Shown here piece by piece: positions 24,996 through 34,610 of a DNA stretch of 64,000 bases; positions within the stretch are counted from its first letter, which is position 1, and each line of letters opens with the position of its first letter. The notes under the pieces were generated by a model. It was not told where the DNA came from and made no database searches. It worked only from the letters and a program-made list of their open reading frames with translations. A program made the translations under genes and the position numbers. Source of the DNA: Rhodovarius lipocyclicus (GTDB lineage: Bacteria; Pseudomonadota; Alphaproteobacteria; Acetobacterales; Acetobacteraceae); assembly GCF_009900765.1 (NCBI RefSeq), contig NZ_JAAABL010000009.1, positions 28,232-92,231 of the forward strand. Direction: 5' to 3'.

Positions 24996-26113
24996 TCTGG
25001 CTGGCCGCCGCTTCCCTGGTCTCCTGGCTGGTTCTGCTGTTCGCGCGCGGCTGGTTCTGGACCGGGCGCGACGATGACAGCGCGGTGCCTGCCGATCCGG
25101 CGCATTGGCCGGACGTGACCGTCGTCATCCCCGCGCGCGACGAGGCGCCGAGCATCGCCGCCACCGTGCGCTCCGTGCTGGCGCAGGATTACCCGGGGCG
25201 GATCAGCCTGTTCGTGGTTGATGACCGCTCCTCCGACGGCACCGGCGCCATTGCCCGCGCGGCGGGCGATGAGCGCCTGACGGTGGTGCAGGGCCAGGGC
25301 CGGGCGGAGGGCTGGACCGGCAAGCTGTGGGCCTTGCAACAGGGCCTCGATGCCGCGAAGCCCACCACCCCCTACATCCTGTTCACCGACGCCGACATCA
25401 CCCACGCCCCTGACAGCCTGCGCTGCCTGGTGGCGCGCGCCGAGGCGGGCGGGCTGGTGCTGGTCAGCCTGATGGCCAAGCTGCGCTGCGAGAGCGCGGC
25501 CGAGCGCTGGTTCATCCCGGCCTTCATCTACTTCTTCCAGATGCTCTACCCCTTCCGCTGGGCCAATGACCCGCGCGCCCGCACGGCCGCCGCCGCCGGG
25601 GGCTGCGTGCTGCTGCGCCGCGCGGCCTTCGAGGCCGCGGGCGGGCTGGCCAGCATCCGCGGCGCCATGATCGACGACTGCACCCTGGCCGGCGTGATGA
25701 AGCGCCAGGGCCCCATCTGGCTGGGCCTGACGGAGCGCGTGCACTCCCTGCGGGCCTGCGAGACGGTCGAGCCCATCCGCAAGATGGTCGCCCGCACCGC
25801 CTATGCGCAGCTGCGCTATAACCCCTTCCTGCTGGTGGGGATGCTGGCGGCGCTGTCGCTGGTGTTCCTGGCGCCCCCGCTGCTGGCGCTGTGCGGGCCC
25901 GGCTGGGCGCGGGCGCTGGGCGCGCTGGCCTGGGCGGGGATGGTGCTGTCCTATGCCCCCACCCTGCGCCGCTATGGGCTGGGCGTGTGGCGCGGGCTGG
26001 CCCTGCCGGGCATCGCATTCTATTACATGCTCTTCACGCTCGACAGCGCCATCGCCGAATATCGCGGGCGCGGCGGGATGTGGAAGGGCGAGGCCGCGCC
26101 GAAGCGGCCGTGA
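24992..26113 (+). CDS. hpnB: Hopene-associated membrane glycosyltransferase HpnB
   Basis: 373 residues with a GTG start at 24992, inside a much longer open frame whose upstream part is antisense-like filler within hpnA. An N-terminal membrane helix (VIWLAAASLVSWLVLLFARG) is followed by a GT2 domain: VTVVIPARDEAPSIAATVRSVL, VVDDRSSDGT and the DxD-type FTDADIT. The acceptor region RGAMIDDCTLAGVMKRQG and two or more C-terminal membrane helices complete the protein. It fits the HpnB family in length and order. A perfect GC-rich palindrome (GCACCCCGGGGGTGC) lies about 15 bases after its stop. Confidence 0.9.
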   Translation: MIWLAAASLVSWLVLLFARGWFWTGRDDDSAVPADPAHWPDVTVVIPARDEAPSIAATVRSVLAQDYPGRISLFVVDDRSSDGTGAIARAAGDERLTVVQGQGRAEGWTGKLWALQQGLDAAKPTTPYILFTDADITHAPDSLRCLVARAEAGGLVLVSLMAKLRCESAAERWFIPAFIYFFQMLYPFRWANDPRARTAAAAGGCVLLRRAAFEAAGGLASIRGAMIDDCTLAGVMKRQGPIWLGLTERVHSLRACETVEPIRKMVARTAYAQLRYNPFLLVGMLAALSLVFLAPPLLALCGPGWARALGALAWAGMVLSYAPTLRRYGLGVWRGLALPGIAFYYMLFTLDSAIAEYRGRGGMWKGEAAPKRP

Positions 26114-26193
26114 ACTAGCCGCCATGTTGCACCCCGGGGGTGCCTTATGGCTTCGCACAAGCCCCGTTCCTGGCGTAGAAACGCCGATCAGGG

Positions 26194-28227
26194 GTGATTT
26201 CTCAGGGGATTCCGGTTTTGCCCAGACTGCATGAACTCGCCTTGGCCCCGGCCGCCGAGGCGCCGCGCGGCAAGATCCTCGACGCCGCCATCACCCAGGC
26301 GCGTGAGTCGCTGCTGAGCCGCCAGAACGCCGACGGCCATTGGGTGTTCGAGCTGGAGGCGGATGCCACCATTCCCGCCGAATACGTCATGCTCCAGCGC
26401 TTCTTCGGCAAGTCCGACCCGGCGCGAGAGGCCGCGATCGGCCGCTATCTGCGCCGGTTGCAGGAGCAGGAGGCACCGACCGCCCAGGGCGGCTGGCCGC
26501 TGTTCCATGGCGGGGTGCTGGATGTCTCATGCTCGGTGAAGGCGTATTTCGCCCTGCGCCTGATCGGCGACGCGCCGGACGCGCCGCACATGCAGCGCGC
26601 GCGTGACGCCATCCTGGCCAAGGGCGGCGCCGCCCGCAGCAACGTGTTCACCCGCGGCACGCTGGCGCTGTTCGGCATGGTGCCCTGGCGCGCCGTGCCC
26701 GTGATCCCGCCGGAAATCATGCTGCTGCCCAGCTGGTTCCCCTTCCATATCGGCAAGATCAGCTACTGGGCCCGCACCGTGGTGGTGCCGCTGACGGTGG
26801 TGAACGCCCGCCGCCCGAAGCCGCTTTCCCCCATCGGGTTCGACCTGCGCGAACTGTTCGTGCAGCCGCCCGAGGAAGTGAAGGAATGGCCCGGCGGCGC
26901 CCATCAGCAGGAGCCCTGGGCCACCCTGTTCCGCGCCCTGGACTGGGCGCTGCAGCGCGCCCAGCGCCTGTTCCCCCGCACCCACCGCGCCCGCGCCGAG
27001 GCCGCCTGCGAAGCCTTCGTGACCGAGCGCCTGAACGGCGAGGACGGGCTGGGCGCCATCTATCCGGCCATGGCCAACGCCATCTGGATGTACCATTGCC
27101 TGGGCATCCCCGACACCGACCCGCGCGTGGTCACCGCCTGGGCTGCCATCGAGAAGCTGGTGTGCGAGCGAACCGACGGCGAGGTGTATGTCCAGCCCTG
27201 CCTGTCCCCGGTGTGGGACACGGCGCTGGCCAGCCACGCCCTGCTGGAGGCCGGCGGCGATGAGGCGGCCGACGCCGTGAAGCGCGGCCTCGATTGGCTG
27301 GCGGAGCGCGAGATCACCGATGTGGTGGGCGACTGGGCCTGGCAGCGGCCGGACCTGAAGCCGGGCGGCTGGGCCTTCCAGTACGCCAACGCCCATTACC
27401 CCGATGTGGACGACACCGCCGTGGTCGCGCTGGCGATGGACCGCTACCGGCGAGAGCACGCGCCTCTGGGCGAAAAGTCCGAGGCCGCCGTGACCCGCGC
27501 GCGGGACTGGGTGGTGGGCATGCAGTCCAAGGGCGGCGGCTGGGGCGCCTTCGACGCCGACAACAACTACCACTACCTGAACAACATCCCCTTCGCCGAC
27601 CATGGCGCCCTGCTGGACCCGCCGACCGCCGACGTGACGGGCCGCTGCCTGGCCATGCTGGCGCAGCTGGAGGAGACCGACACCCGCCCCGCGCGCGAAG
27701 CGGTCGAATACATGCTGGCCGAGCAGGAGCAGGATGGCGCCTGGTATGGCCGCTGGGGCGTCAACTACGTCTATGGCACCTGGTCGGCGCTGACGGCGCT
27801 GAACGCGGCCGGCCTGTCGCACCAGCACCCCGCCATGCGCCGGGCCGTCGCCTGGCTCGAATCCCGCCAGAACGCCGATGGCGGCTGGGGCGAGGATGGC
27901 GACACCTATCCGGGTCGTGGCGGCACGAAGCCCGATGAGCTGAGCCGGCCGGGGGTCAGCACATCCTCCCAGACCGCCTGGGCGCTGCTGGCGCTGATGG
28001 CGGCCGGTGAGGTGGACAGCCCCGCGGTCGCGCGCGGCGCGCGCTGGCTGCTGGAACACCAGAACGCCGAGGGCGAGTGGGACGAGGAAGACTACACGGG
28101 CACGGGTTTCCCGCGCGTGTTCTACCTGCGCTACCACGGCTATCGCCGCATCTTCCCGCTGTGGGCGCTGGCGCGGCTGCGGAACCTGCAGACCGGGAAC
28201 AGCCGGAAGGTGAGCGTGGGGCTGTAA
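26194..28227 (+). CDS. shc: Squalene-hopene cyclase
   Basis: 677 residues from the GTG at 26194. A TTG at 26218 has a better-placed AGGGG and would give 669 residues beginning PRLHELALAP. The catalytic DXDD motif appears as DVDDTA at about residues 404-409. Repeated QW motifs are visible (QNADGHW, GGWAFQYANAHYP, QSKGGGWGAFD, QDGAWYGRWG, QNADGGWGED). It is a monotopic membrane enzyme that cyclises squalene to hopene in one step. It follows hpnB after 80 bp. The squalene-forming genes hpnC, hpnD and hpnE, often found between hpnB and shc, are absent here. Confidence 0.95.
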   Translation: MISQGIPVLPRLHELALAPAAEAPRGKILDAAITQARESLLSRQNADGHWVFELEADATIPAEYVMLQRFFGKSDPAREAAIGRYLRRLQEQEAPTAQGGWPLFHGGVLDVSCSVKAYFALRLIGDAPDAPHMQRARDAILAKGGAARSNVFTRGTLALFGMVPWRAVPVIPPEIMLLPSWFPFHIGKISYWARTVVVPLTVVNARRPKPLSPIGFDLRELFVQPPEEVKEWPGGAHQQEPWATLFRALDWALQRAQRLFPRTHRARAEAACEAFVTERLNGEDGLGAIYPAMANAIWMYHCLGIPDTDPRVVTAWAAIEKLVCERTDGEVYVQPCLSPVWDTALASHALLEAGGDEAADAVKRGLDWLAEREITDVVGDWAWQRPDLKPGGWAFQYANAHYPDVDDTAVVALAMDRYRREHAPLGEKSEAAVTRARDWVVGMQSKGGGWGAFDADNNYHYLNNIPFADHGALLDPPTADVTGRCLAMLAQLEETDTRPAREAVEYMLAEQEQDGAWYGRWGVNYVYGTWSALTALNAAGLSHQHPAMRRAVAWLESRQNADGGWGEDGDTYPGRGGTKPDELSRPGVSTSSQTAWALLALMAAGEVDSPAVARGARWLLEHQNAEGEWDEEDYTGTGFPRVFYLRYHGYRRIFPLWALARLRNLQTGNSRKVSVGL

Positions 28228-28310
28228 AAGCCCCGCAACCATTCGCCTTCCCGGCGGTTATTTCCCTGCACGCGACCCCGGAATATCCCGGCCGCGAAAC
28301 AGGGAAACCC

Positions 28311-28493
28311 ATGATGCGTAAGATTGTGATGGCGCTGGCGCCGGTTCTGCTTCTGGCGACGCTGGCCGCCTGCAACGGCCCCAACCGCACCTTCGGTGAG
28401 CGCGTGCGCGACACGGTGGACCCGCCGAGCGGCCCGGTGGAGCGCGCCGGCCGCGCCGTGGACCGCACCGTGGACCGCGTGACGCCGAACTGA
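28311..28493 (+). CDS. Small lipoprotein of unknown function
   Basis: 60 residues. ACAGGGA lies just before tandem ATG codons. The leader MMRKIVMALAPVLLLATLAAC ends in a lipobox (L-A-A-C), so Cys21 should be lipidated. The mature part of about 40 residues is polar and contains the repeated pattern RVRDTV, RAVDRTVDRV, which could form an amphipathic helix. No family is recognised with confidence; entericidin-like peptides have a similar size and layout. It is 83 bp after shc and converges on the AGE-family gene. Confidence 0.7.
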   Translation: MMRKIVMALAPVLLLATLAACNGPNRTFGERVRDTVDPPSGPVERAGRAVDRTVDRVTPN

Positions 28494-28500
28494 TCGGCCT

Positions 28501-29649
28501 TCAGGCCACCCGCCGCAGCTCCGCGATCGCGCAGATGATGTGATACATGGAGCTGCTGCGGGCCGGTTCGGCCACGAAGCTGCCATCGGGCAGCAGGCGG
28601 TCGTACAGGCTGCCCAGGGGCGGTTTAGCGAAATACAGCTTCAGCCCCGCGAAGGCCGCCGGGATGTCCGCCGTGCCCTCGGCCAGGCCCAGCGCATGCA
28701 TGGCCGCGGCGGCCTTCAGGCGTTCGGTCTGCGGCCACAGCCGGGCCTTGGCGGAATGGGGCGTGCCGTCCAACAGCACCGAATCCACCGCGACCCCGCG
28801 CGTGGCGCAGATGCCGTGGCGCAGGCCGTGGCGCCAGATGCGCTGGGCGAGCGCGGTGTGGTCGTCGCCGCCCACATCCTTCAGCCGGCACAGCAGCCAG
28901 GCCCATTCGAACTGGTGCCCGGGTTCCGTGATCAGCCCTTCCTCGCCGGGGGCGGGGGACCAGTCCATGGCGAAATATTCGGGCAGGGCTCCCGCTTCCA
29001 GGTCGAACAGCGTGTCCCGCGCGAAGGCGGCCCAGCGGTTGGCGCGCGCGATATCCGGCGCCGCCCCGCCCGAGGCCCGGGCGATCGCCACCGTGGCTTC
29101 CAGCAGGTGCATATAGGGGTTCTGCCGGCGCGGCGGCTGGGGCAGCAGCTCCCCCTCCCACAGGCCTGAGGGCGGGCGCGCCCAGTCGCGTTCCAGCCAT
29201 TCCAGCATCGCCCGCGCCTCATCCAGCAATTCGGGGCGGTTCAGCGGGCCGGAGCATTCGGCCAGCGCGAAGGCGGTGAAGGCCTGGTCGTACAGGTCGC
29301 GGTCGGCGCGATCGACCTGGGCGTCATCGGTCAGCCGGTGCACCACGCCGCCCTGGGGGTGGCGGCACACGCCGCGCAGCAGGGCCAGCCCCGCCTCGGC
29401 GTGTTCGCGCCAGGGGCCATCCCAGCCCAGCCGCCCGGCCTCCACCGCCGTATAGGCCATGCGGGCCTGCACGAAGCTGCGGCGCGGGCCGCGCAGGGGC
29501 TGCCCCGCATCGTCCAGCAGGTCCACATAGCCGCCATGGGCGGGGTGCCGCCCGGCGGAAAACCACAGCGGCAGGGCCTGGTGGAACAGCCAGTCCTGGG
29601 CCTGGGCCAGGGTGGAGCGGAGGGCGGTGGGCGCCTGGGTATCGGGCAT
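28501..29649 (-). CDS. AGE-family sugar epimerase/isomerase
   Basis: 382 residues forming an alpha/alpha barrel. Family features are GGYVDLLDDAGQPLRGPRRSFVQARMAYTAV near residue 40, LYDQAFTAFALAE near residue 120, NPYMHLLEATVA, PGHQFEWAWLLCRL and WPQTERLKAAAAM. The group includes N-acylglucosamine 2-epimerase, cellobiose 2-epimerase and mannose/mannose-6-phosphate isomerase; the conserved His residues and Arg are compatible with any of these. It begins immediately upstream of the folD stop (no gap), so it is expressed with yggT and folD. Confidence 0.85.
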   Translation of the reverse strand: MPDTQAPTALRSTLAQAQDWLFHQALPLWFSAGRHPAHGGYVDLLDDAGQPLRGPRRSFVQARMAYTAVEAGRLGWDGPWREHAEAGLALLRGVCRHPQGGVVHRLTDDAQVDRADRDLYDQAFTAFALAECSGPLNRPELLDEARAMLEWLERDWARPPSGLWEGELLPQPPRRQNPYMHLLEATVAIARASGGAAPDIARANRWAAFARDTLFDLEAGALPEYFAMDWSPAPGEEGLITEPGHQFEWAWLLCRLKDVGGDDHTALAQRIWRHGLRHGICATRGVAVDSVLLDGTPHSAKARLWPQTERLKAAAAMHALGLAEGTADIPAAFAGLKLYFAKPPLGSLYDRLLPDGSFVAEPARSSSMYHIICAIAELRRVA

Positions 29650-30489
29650 TCAGCCTCCGCGCCGCGCGATGGCGGCGTCCAGCGTGTTTTCCAGAAGGCA
29701 GGCGATGGTCATGGGGCCGACGCCGCCGGGCACCGGGGTGATGGCGGCGGCGCGCTCCGCGGCCTCGGCGAAGGCCACGTCGCCCACCAGCCGGCCATCG
29801 GCCAGCCGGTTGATGCCGACATCGATCACGGTCGCCCCGGGCTTCACCCAATCCCCGCGCACCATCTCCGGGCGGCCGACGGCCGCGACCAGGATGTCCG
29901 CACGGGCGCACTCCGCTGGCAAGTCACGGGTGCGGGAATGCGCGATGGTCACGGTGCAGTCGGCGGCCAGCAGCAATTGCGCCATGGGCCGGCCCACGAT
30001 CTGGCTGCGGCCCAGCACCACGGCGCGCGCGCCGCGCAGCTCCGTGCCCTTCAGCAGGTGCATCACGCCGCGCGGCGTGCAGGGCACCAACCCCGGCTGG
30101 CCGCTGGCCAGCTTGCCCGCGTTCATGGGGTGGAAGCCGTCCACGTCCTTCTCGGGTGCCACCGCGTTGATGGCGGCCTGGGTGTCGATCTGCGCCGGCA
30201 GGGGCAGCTGCACCAGGATGCCGTCCACGGCGGGGTCGGCGTTCAGCTCCGCGATCCGCGCCAGCAGCGCCGCCTGCGTCGTATCCGCCGGCAGGTGGAT
30301 GGTGCGGGAGTTGAAGCCCGCTTCCTTCGCCGCCTTGTCCTTGTTGCGGACATAGACGCCGCTGGCCGGGTCATCGCCCACGCGCACCACCACCAGCCCG
30401 GGCGCATAGCCCAGCGTGGCGATGCGGGCCTTGAGCCCGGCGCGGAGTTCGGCGGCGACCGCCTTGCCGTCGATGACGCGCGCGGTCAT
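29650..30489 (-). CDS. folD: Bifunctional methylene-THF dehydrogenase / methenyl-THF cyclohydrolase FolD
   Basis: 279 residues from the ATG at 30489. Clear FolD motifs are [23 protein letters not shown] (with the YxxxK-type catalytic Tyr and Lys), [54 protein letters not shown] and [20 protein letters not shown]. It supplies formyl-THF for purine and initiator formyl-Met synthesis. The start overlaps the yggT stop by one base (TGATG). Its one-carbon role may connect with the formate dehydrogenase region 5 kb away, though it is a housekeeping gene. Confidence 0.96.
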   Translation of the reverse strand: MTARVIDGKAVAAELRAGLKARIATLGYAPGLVVVRVGDDPASGVYVRNKDKAAKEAGFNSRTIHLPADTTQAALLARIAELNADPAVDGILVQLPLPAQIDTQAAINAVAPEKDVDGFHPMNAGKLASGQPGLVPCTPRGVMHLLKGTELRGARAVVLGRSQIVGRPMAQLLLAADCTVTIAHSRTRDLPAECARADILVAAVGRPEMVRGDWVKPGATVIDVGINRLADGRLVGDVAFAEAAERAAAITPVPGGVGPMTIACLLENTLDAAIARRGG

Positions 30490-30800
30490 CAGAAATACAG
30501 CCCGCTGGTGATCAGCTTGGTCTGGATGGCCGCGACCAGGATGGTCAGCGCCTGGATCAGCAGCAGCACCACGATGGGCGAGATGTCGATATTGCCGAAA
30601 TTCGGCATCCGGTCGCGCACCGGGCGCAGCACCGGCTCGGTCACGCGCTGGAAGAAATCCGCGATGGACCACACCATGCGGTTGCGCGTGTCGAGGATGT
30701 TGAAGGCGATCAGCAGCGACAGGATCGCCGCGATGATGATGGCCCAGGAAAACAGCTGCAGCACGGCGTGCAGCAGGAAGAACACGGCGTTGAGCAGCAT
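30489..30800 (-). CDS. YggT-family inner-membrane protein
   Basis: 103 residues from the ATG at 30800. Two hydrophobic segments, at about residues 5-30 ([20 protein letters not shown]) and 75-95 ([20 protein letters not shown]), flank the conserved YggT segment [24 protein letters not shown]. The family is linked to osmotic shock and cell-division or photosystem biogenesis roles in other organisms, but no biochemical function is settled. It is first in the minus-strand operon yggT-folD-AGE epimerase. Confidence 0.88.
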   Translation of the reverse strand: MLLNAVFFLLHAVLQLFSWAIIIAAILSLLIAFNILDTRNRMVWSIADFFQRVTEPVLRPVRDRMPNFGNIDISPIVVLLLIQALTILVAAIQTKLITSGLYF

Positions 30801-30875
30801 GGGGCTTGGGGCTCCTGTAGGGCGCGTGCGGAAACTAGGGATTGGGCGCCCTACAAGCAAGCGCGCACCCCCCGC

Positions 30876-30904
30876 TTGACTTCCCCCCGCACCCCGGGCA
30901 CACA
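30876..30904 (+). promoter_or_regulatory. Probable tRNA-Ala promoter (-35 element TTGACT)
   Basis: TTGACT (30876-30881) is followed 17 bp later by CACACA (30899-30904), about 14 bp before the mature tRNA 5' end. The -35 match is good. The -10 is weak, as is common in GC-rich alphaproteobacteria. Confidence 0.4.
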
Positions 30905-30918
30905 CCCGCCACCTGGAC

Positions 30919-30994
30919 GGGGCTGTAGCTCAGTTGGGAGAGCGCGTCGTTCGCAATGACGAGGCCAGGGGTTCGATTCCCCTCAGCTCCACCA
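30919..30994 (+). tRNA. tRNA-Ala (anticodon CGC)
   Basis: 76 bases including an encoded CCA. The acceptor stem GGGGCTG pairs with CAGCTCC and contains the G3-U70 wobble that is the alanine identity element. The anticodon stem CGTCG/TGACG closes the loop TTCGCAA, giving anticodon CGC, which reads GCG. The T-loop sequence GGTTCGATTCC is standard. It is a lone tRNA gene. Confidence 0.97.
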
Positions 30995-31018
30995 GGTCCT
31001 CTCCCCTTCTCCCGACAA

Positions 31019-31699
31019 TCAGCGCGCTTCGAGCACCGATGCGTGCACCCAGCCGATGGGCGTGCCGCGCTCACCCACCTGGTACCAGCCGCCCGGCGCC
31101 TCGCCGATCACCTCGAGCGTGCTGGAGGCGGGAAGGGTGCGGATCACCTCGCCGCCGCGCGTCGCGCTGCGCAGGTTCGCCGCCCCGCGTGAGGAGACGG
31201 TGACCGTCCCGATCGGCCGCGCGGGTTCGGGCGGGGCCGCGGCGGCTTGCGCCGCGGGCTCGGCATCCGGCGCGCCGGGGGAGGGCAGGGGCGGGAAGTT
31301 GCGCGCCATCACCCGCGCGCTCGCGGGGCCGCCGCCCTCGAAACAGCGATCCGTCATTTCCAGGAACACGCGGGAGGCCTCCGGGCCCGTCGCGCCGAGG
31401 ACGAGGTTCGTCACCCGTGGCGCCTCCCCGGTGAAGGACACGACGGCGACATAGGGCACATAGGGTGCGTCCGTCCCGCCGGCCACCGTCGAGCGGCCGC
31501 AGACCGCCAGGGTGCCCGGCATGGCCTGCCCGAAGACCTGGACGCCCCGCCGCTGTGTGCCCGGCACCCGCAGCCGGGCCTGCAGCGCCGTGTCCACGGC
31601 CGCCTTCGCCGCCGCCTCCCGGCCTGAGGGCGCGGCCGCGCCCTGCTCGTTGCACGCGGCGCAGGCGATGACGGCGGAGAGGGCGAGGATGGCACGCAT
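31019..31699 (-). CDS. Lipoprotein with C-terminal bacterial SH3 domain
   Basis: 226 residues from the ATG at 31699. The leader [13 protein letters not shown] has a lipobox (V-I-A-C, Cys13); a second Cys sits at 16. The middle part is of unrecognised fold and contains two further cysteines. A Pro/Ala-rich linker leads to a C-terminal SH3_3-type domain ([33 protein letters not shown], then GWYQV and [11 protein letters not shown]). Such domains usually bind cell-wall peptides, so an envelope role is likely. The neighbouring helicase gene is divergent. Confidence 0.75.
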   Translation of the reverse strand: MRAILALSAVIACAACNEQGAAAPSGREAAAKAAVDTALQARLRVPGTQRRGVQVFGQAMPGTLAVCGRSTVAGGTDAPYVPYVAVVSFTGEAPRVTNLVLGATGPEASRVFLEMTDRCFEGGGPASARVMARNFPPLPSPGAPDAEPAAQAAAAPPEPARPIGTVTVSSRGAANLRSATRGGEVIRTLPASSTLEVIGEAPGGWYQVGERGTPIGWVHASVLEAR

Positions 31700-31818
31700 G
31701 TCATGGTAACGCGGATGCCCGGGCGGCGTTGCCGCGCGCCTGTCGAAATGCCGCGTCCCGCCATGCCATCCTTGGCTGGCTTGCCAGGGCGCGCCGTGCC
31801 CGCGATACCGGGCCACCC

Positions 31819-34308
31819 ATGCTCCCCGAACCCCATCTGCCGATCCATGAGGCCCTGCCGGGCCTGCTCGCCACGCTGAACGCCGGTTCCGCCGCCGTGC
31901 TGGTGGCACCCCCGGGCGCGGGCAAGACCACGCTGGTGCCCATCGCGCTGCTGGACCAGCCCTGGGTGGCCGGCGGGCGCATCCTGGTGCTGGAACCCCG
32001 GCGCGTCGCCGCCCGTGCCGCCGCGCGCCGCATCGCGGAACTGCTGGGCGAGAAGCTGGGCGAGCGCGTGGGCCTAGCCACCCGGCTCGACCGCGTCTCC
32101 GGCCCCGATATGCGCATCGAGGTGGTGACGGAGGGCCTGCTGGTCCGCCGCCTGCAATCCGACCCCGGGCTGGATGGCGTGGCCGCCGTGCTGTTCGACG
32201 AGGCGCATGAGCGCCATTTGGACACCGACCTGGCCCTTGCCTTGTGCCTGGATCTGCAACGCAGCCTGCGGCCGGAGCTGCGGCTGATCGCCATGTCCGC
32301 GACCCTGGATGGCGGCGCCTTCGCGGGCCTGCTGGGCGCGCCGATGATCGAGAGCATGGGCCGCGCCTATCCGGTCGAGGTCTTCCACCGCCCGCGCGAA
32401 CTCAAGGACGCCCGCGAACTGCCCGATGCCATGGCGGGCACCATCCGCGAGGCGCTGCGCACCCATCCCGGCGACGTGCTGGCCTTCCTGCCCGGCTGGG
32501 GCGAGATCCGCCGCACCGCCGAGCGGCTGGGCGGGCTCGACGTGGATGTGCTGCCCCTGCATGGCGAACTGCCCCCCGCCGAGCAGGACCGCGCCCTGAC
32601 CCCCGGGCCCCGCCGCAAGGTGGTGCTGGCGACCTCGATCGCGGAGACCAGCCTGACCGTGCCGGGTGTGCGCATCGTGGTGGATGGCGGCTTCCGCCGC
32701 GCGCCGCGCCTCGACCCGGCCTCGGGCCTGTCGCGCCTGACCACCCAGCGCATCAGCCGCGCGGCGGCCGAACAGCGCGCGGGCCGCGCCGGCCGCACGG
32801 AACCCGGCGTGGCCTATCGCCTCTGGACCGAGGCGCTGCACCGCGGCCTGCCGCAGCAGGAAAAGCCCGAGATGCTGGAGGCCGAGCTGGCCTCCTTCGC
32901 GCTGGATTGCGCGGCCTGGGGCTCCACCCCCGCCGACCTGCCCTTGCTGGACCAGCCGCCCGCCGGCACCTTCGCCGCCGCGCGCGCCGTGCTGCGCGCG
33001 CTGGATGCGCTGGACGCCCAGGGCCGCATCACCGAGATGGGCCGCCGCATGGCCCGCCTCGGCACCCATCCGCGCTTCGCCCGCATGATGCTGGCCGCGC
33101 GCGATGAGGGCGAACGCGCCCTGGCCGCCGACCTGGCCGCGCTGCTGGAGGAACGCGACCCCATCCGCGACCGCGAGGCCCCGGCCGACATCGCCCAGCG
33201 GCTGGAATTGCTGCACGGCATGGACCACCCGCATGCCGACCGCGCCACCCTGTCGCGCATCCGCCGCTCCGCCGAGCAGCACCGCCGGCGCCTCGGCCTG
33301 TCATCCCGCGCGCTGCCGGGGGGGGAGGCCGGGCCTTTGCTCGCCGCGGGCTTCCCGGACCGCATCGCCGCCCGGCGCGGCGTGATGGAGGGGGCGTTCC
33401 GCCTGGCTGGGCTGGATGCCTATGGCGGCGCCCCGGGCCCCGGCGCCCGCACCCTGGCCAATGACCCGCTGCGCAAGGCCCCCCTGCTGGCCGTGGCCGA
33501 GCTGGAGCTGGCGGGCACCGAGGCCCGCATCCGCATGGCCGCGCCCCTGGATCTGGCTCTGCTGGAGGCCCGCTTCCCCGAGCGCCTGCGCTGGCAGGAA
33601 GGCGCCGTGCTGGATGCGCGCACCGGCAGTGTCTCCGCCCGCCGCCGCCGCCTGTTCGGCCCCCTGGTGCTGGAGGACACGCCCAGCCCCAACCCCGACC
33701 CCGCCGCCCTGGCTGAGGCCCTGGCCCAGGCCGCCGCCGAGCGCGAGCTGCGCGACCTGGACTGGGCCGAGAGCACCCGCCAGCTGCAGGCCCGGGTGGC
33801 GCGGATGCGCGCGCTGGATGGCGCGGCCTGGCCCGACCTCTCGACCGCCACCCTGGCCGCCACGGCGCGGGAGTGGCTGCCGGTGTGGCTGGGCGGCATG
33901 ACCAAGCTGTCGGAGCTGCGCGGCCTGGACACCCACAACCTGCTGGCCGGCATGCTGAGCCAGGAGCAGCGCCGCGCGCTGGACAAGGACCTGCCCACCC
34001 GCCTGCCCCTGCTGGCCGGGCGCAGCGCCGGGCTGGACTACACGCACGAAATCCCTCGCCTGGAGGCCCGCGCCCAGCACCTGTACGGCATGACCGCCAC
34101 GCCGAAGCTGGCGGGCGGGCGGGTGCCGCTGCACATCGCGCTGCTGAGCCCGGCGGGCCGGCCGATCGCCATCACGGCCGATCTGGCGGGGTTCTGGGCC
34201 GGGGGCTGGCTGGATGCGCGCAAGGACATGCGCGGGCGCTATCCGAAGCACGACTGGCCGGAAAACCCGGCGACAGCGCAGCCCCCGCCGGAGAAGCCGA
34301 GGCGGTGA
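31819..34308 (+). CDS. hrpB: ATP-dependent RNA helicase HrpB
   Basis: 829 residues from the ATG at 31819, the usual HrpB length. Walker A is PPGAGKTT at about residues 32-39, the DEAH box begins at D127 (FDEAHERHLDTD), motif III is MSATLDGG, and motif VI is QRAGRAGRTEPG. The HrpB C-terminal domain is recognised by the ending PKHDWPENPATAQ. It is a DExH-box helicase of unknown physiological RNA target. It converges on the serine protease gene, with repeat copy B in between. Confidence 0.95.
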   Translation: MLPEPHLPIHEALPGLLATLNAGSAAVLVAPPGAGKTTLVPIALLDQPWVAGGRILVLEPRRVAARAAARRIAELLGEKLGERVGLATRLDRVSGPDMRIEVVTEGLLVRRLQSDPGLDGVAAVLFDEAHERHLDTDLALALCLDLQRSLRPELRLIAMSATLDGGAFAGLLGAPMIESMGRAYPVEVFHRPRELKDARELPDAMAGTIREALRTHPGDVLAFLPGWGEIRRTAERLGGLDVDVLPLHGELPPAEQDRALTPGPRRKVVLATSIAETSLTVPGVRIVVDGGFRRAPRLDPASGLSRLTTQRISRAAAEQRAGRAGRTEPGVAYRLWTEALHRGLPQQEKPEMLEAELASFALDCAAWGSTPADLPLLDQPPAGTFAAARAVLRALDALDAQGRITEMGRRMARLGTHPRFARMMLAARDEGERALAADLAALLEERDPIRDREAPADIAQRLELLHGMDHPHADRATLSRIRRSAEQHRRRLGLSSRALPGGEAGPLLAAGFPDRIAARRGVMEGAFRLAGLDAYGGAPGPGARTLANDPLRKAPLLAVAELELAGTEARIRMAAPLDLALLEARFPERLRWQEGAVLDARTGSVSARRRRLFGPLVLEDTPSPNPDPAALAEALAQAAAERELRDLDWAESTRQLQARVARMRALDGAAWPDLSTATLAATAREWLPVWLGGMTKLSELRGLDTHNLLAGMLSQEQRRALDKDLPTRLPLLAGRSAGLDYTHEIPRLEARAQHLYGMTATPKLAGGRVPLHIALLSPAGRPIAITADLAGFWAGGWLDARKDMRGRYPKHDWPENPATAQPPPEKPRR

Positions 34309-34605
34309 AAGGGGAGGGGGCTTCGCCCCCCCAGGCCCCCCACCAGGGGGCGCTGCCCCCTGGACCCCCGCCAGGACCGTGCTCGGTCCTGGACCTAGAT
34401 CAGTTTAGCGCTACACCTTGGAAGGGCGTTTCTTGTTGATTTTTATAATGAAAATGGCGCTCAATATGGCAAGGTGAGGCGCCAATCCGATGGGTTCCAA
34501 GGGCCTTTCGGCCCCTGGGGTGTGGGACTTCGCCCCACGGTTTGGGGCGGGGTCGTCAGGGGCAGAGCCCCTGACTGGGGGCCAGGGGGCAAAGCCCCCG
34601 GATGC
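34309..34605. repeat. Dispersed intergenic palindromic repeat, copy B
   Basis: It fills the gap between convergent hrpB (+) and the serine protease gene (-). The left arm around GTTTAGCGCTACACCTTGG (34403-34421) and the right arm around GCAAGGTGAGGCGCCAATC (34470-34488) are imperfect inverted repeats; the CACCTTG/CAAGGTG part is perfect. The AT-rich core between them (34429-34455) includes TTGATTTTTATAATG. GC-rich hairpins flank it on both sides (34309-34380 and 34495-34600). It has the same orientation as copy A and shares CGATGGGTTCCAAGGGCCTT with the reverse complement of copy C. Confidence 0.87.
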
Positions 34606-34610
34606 TTCCC

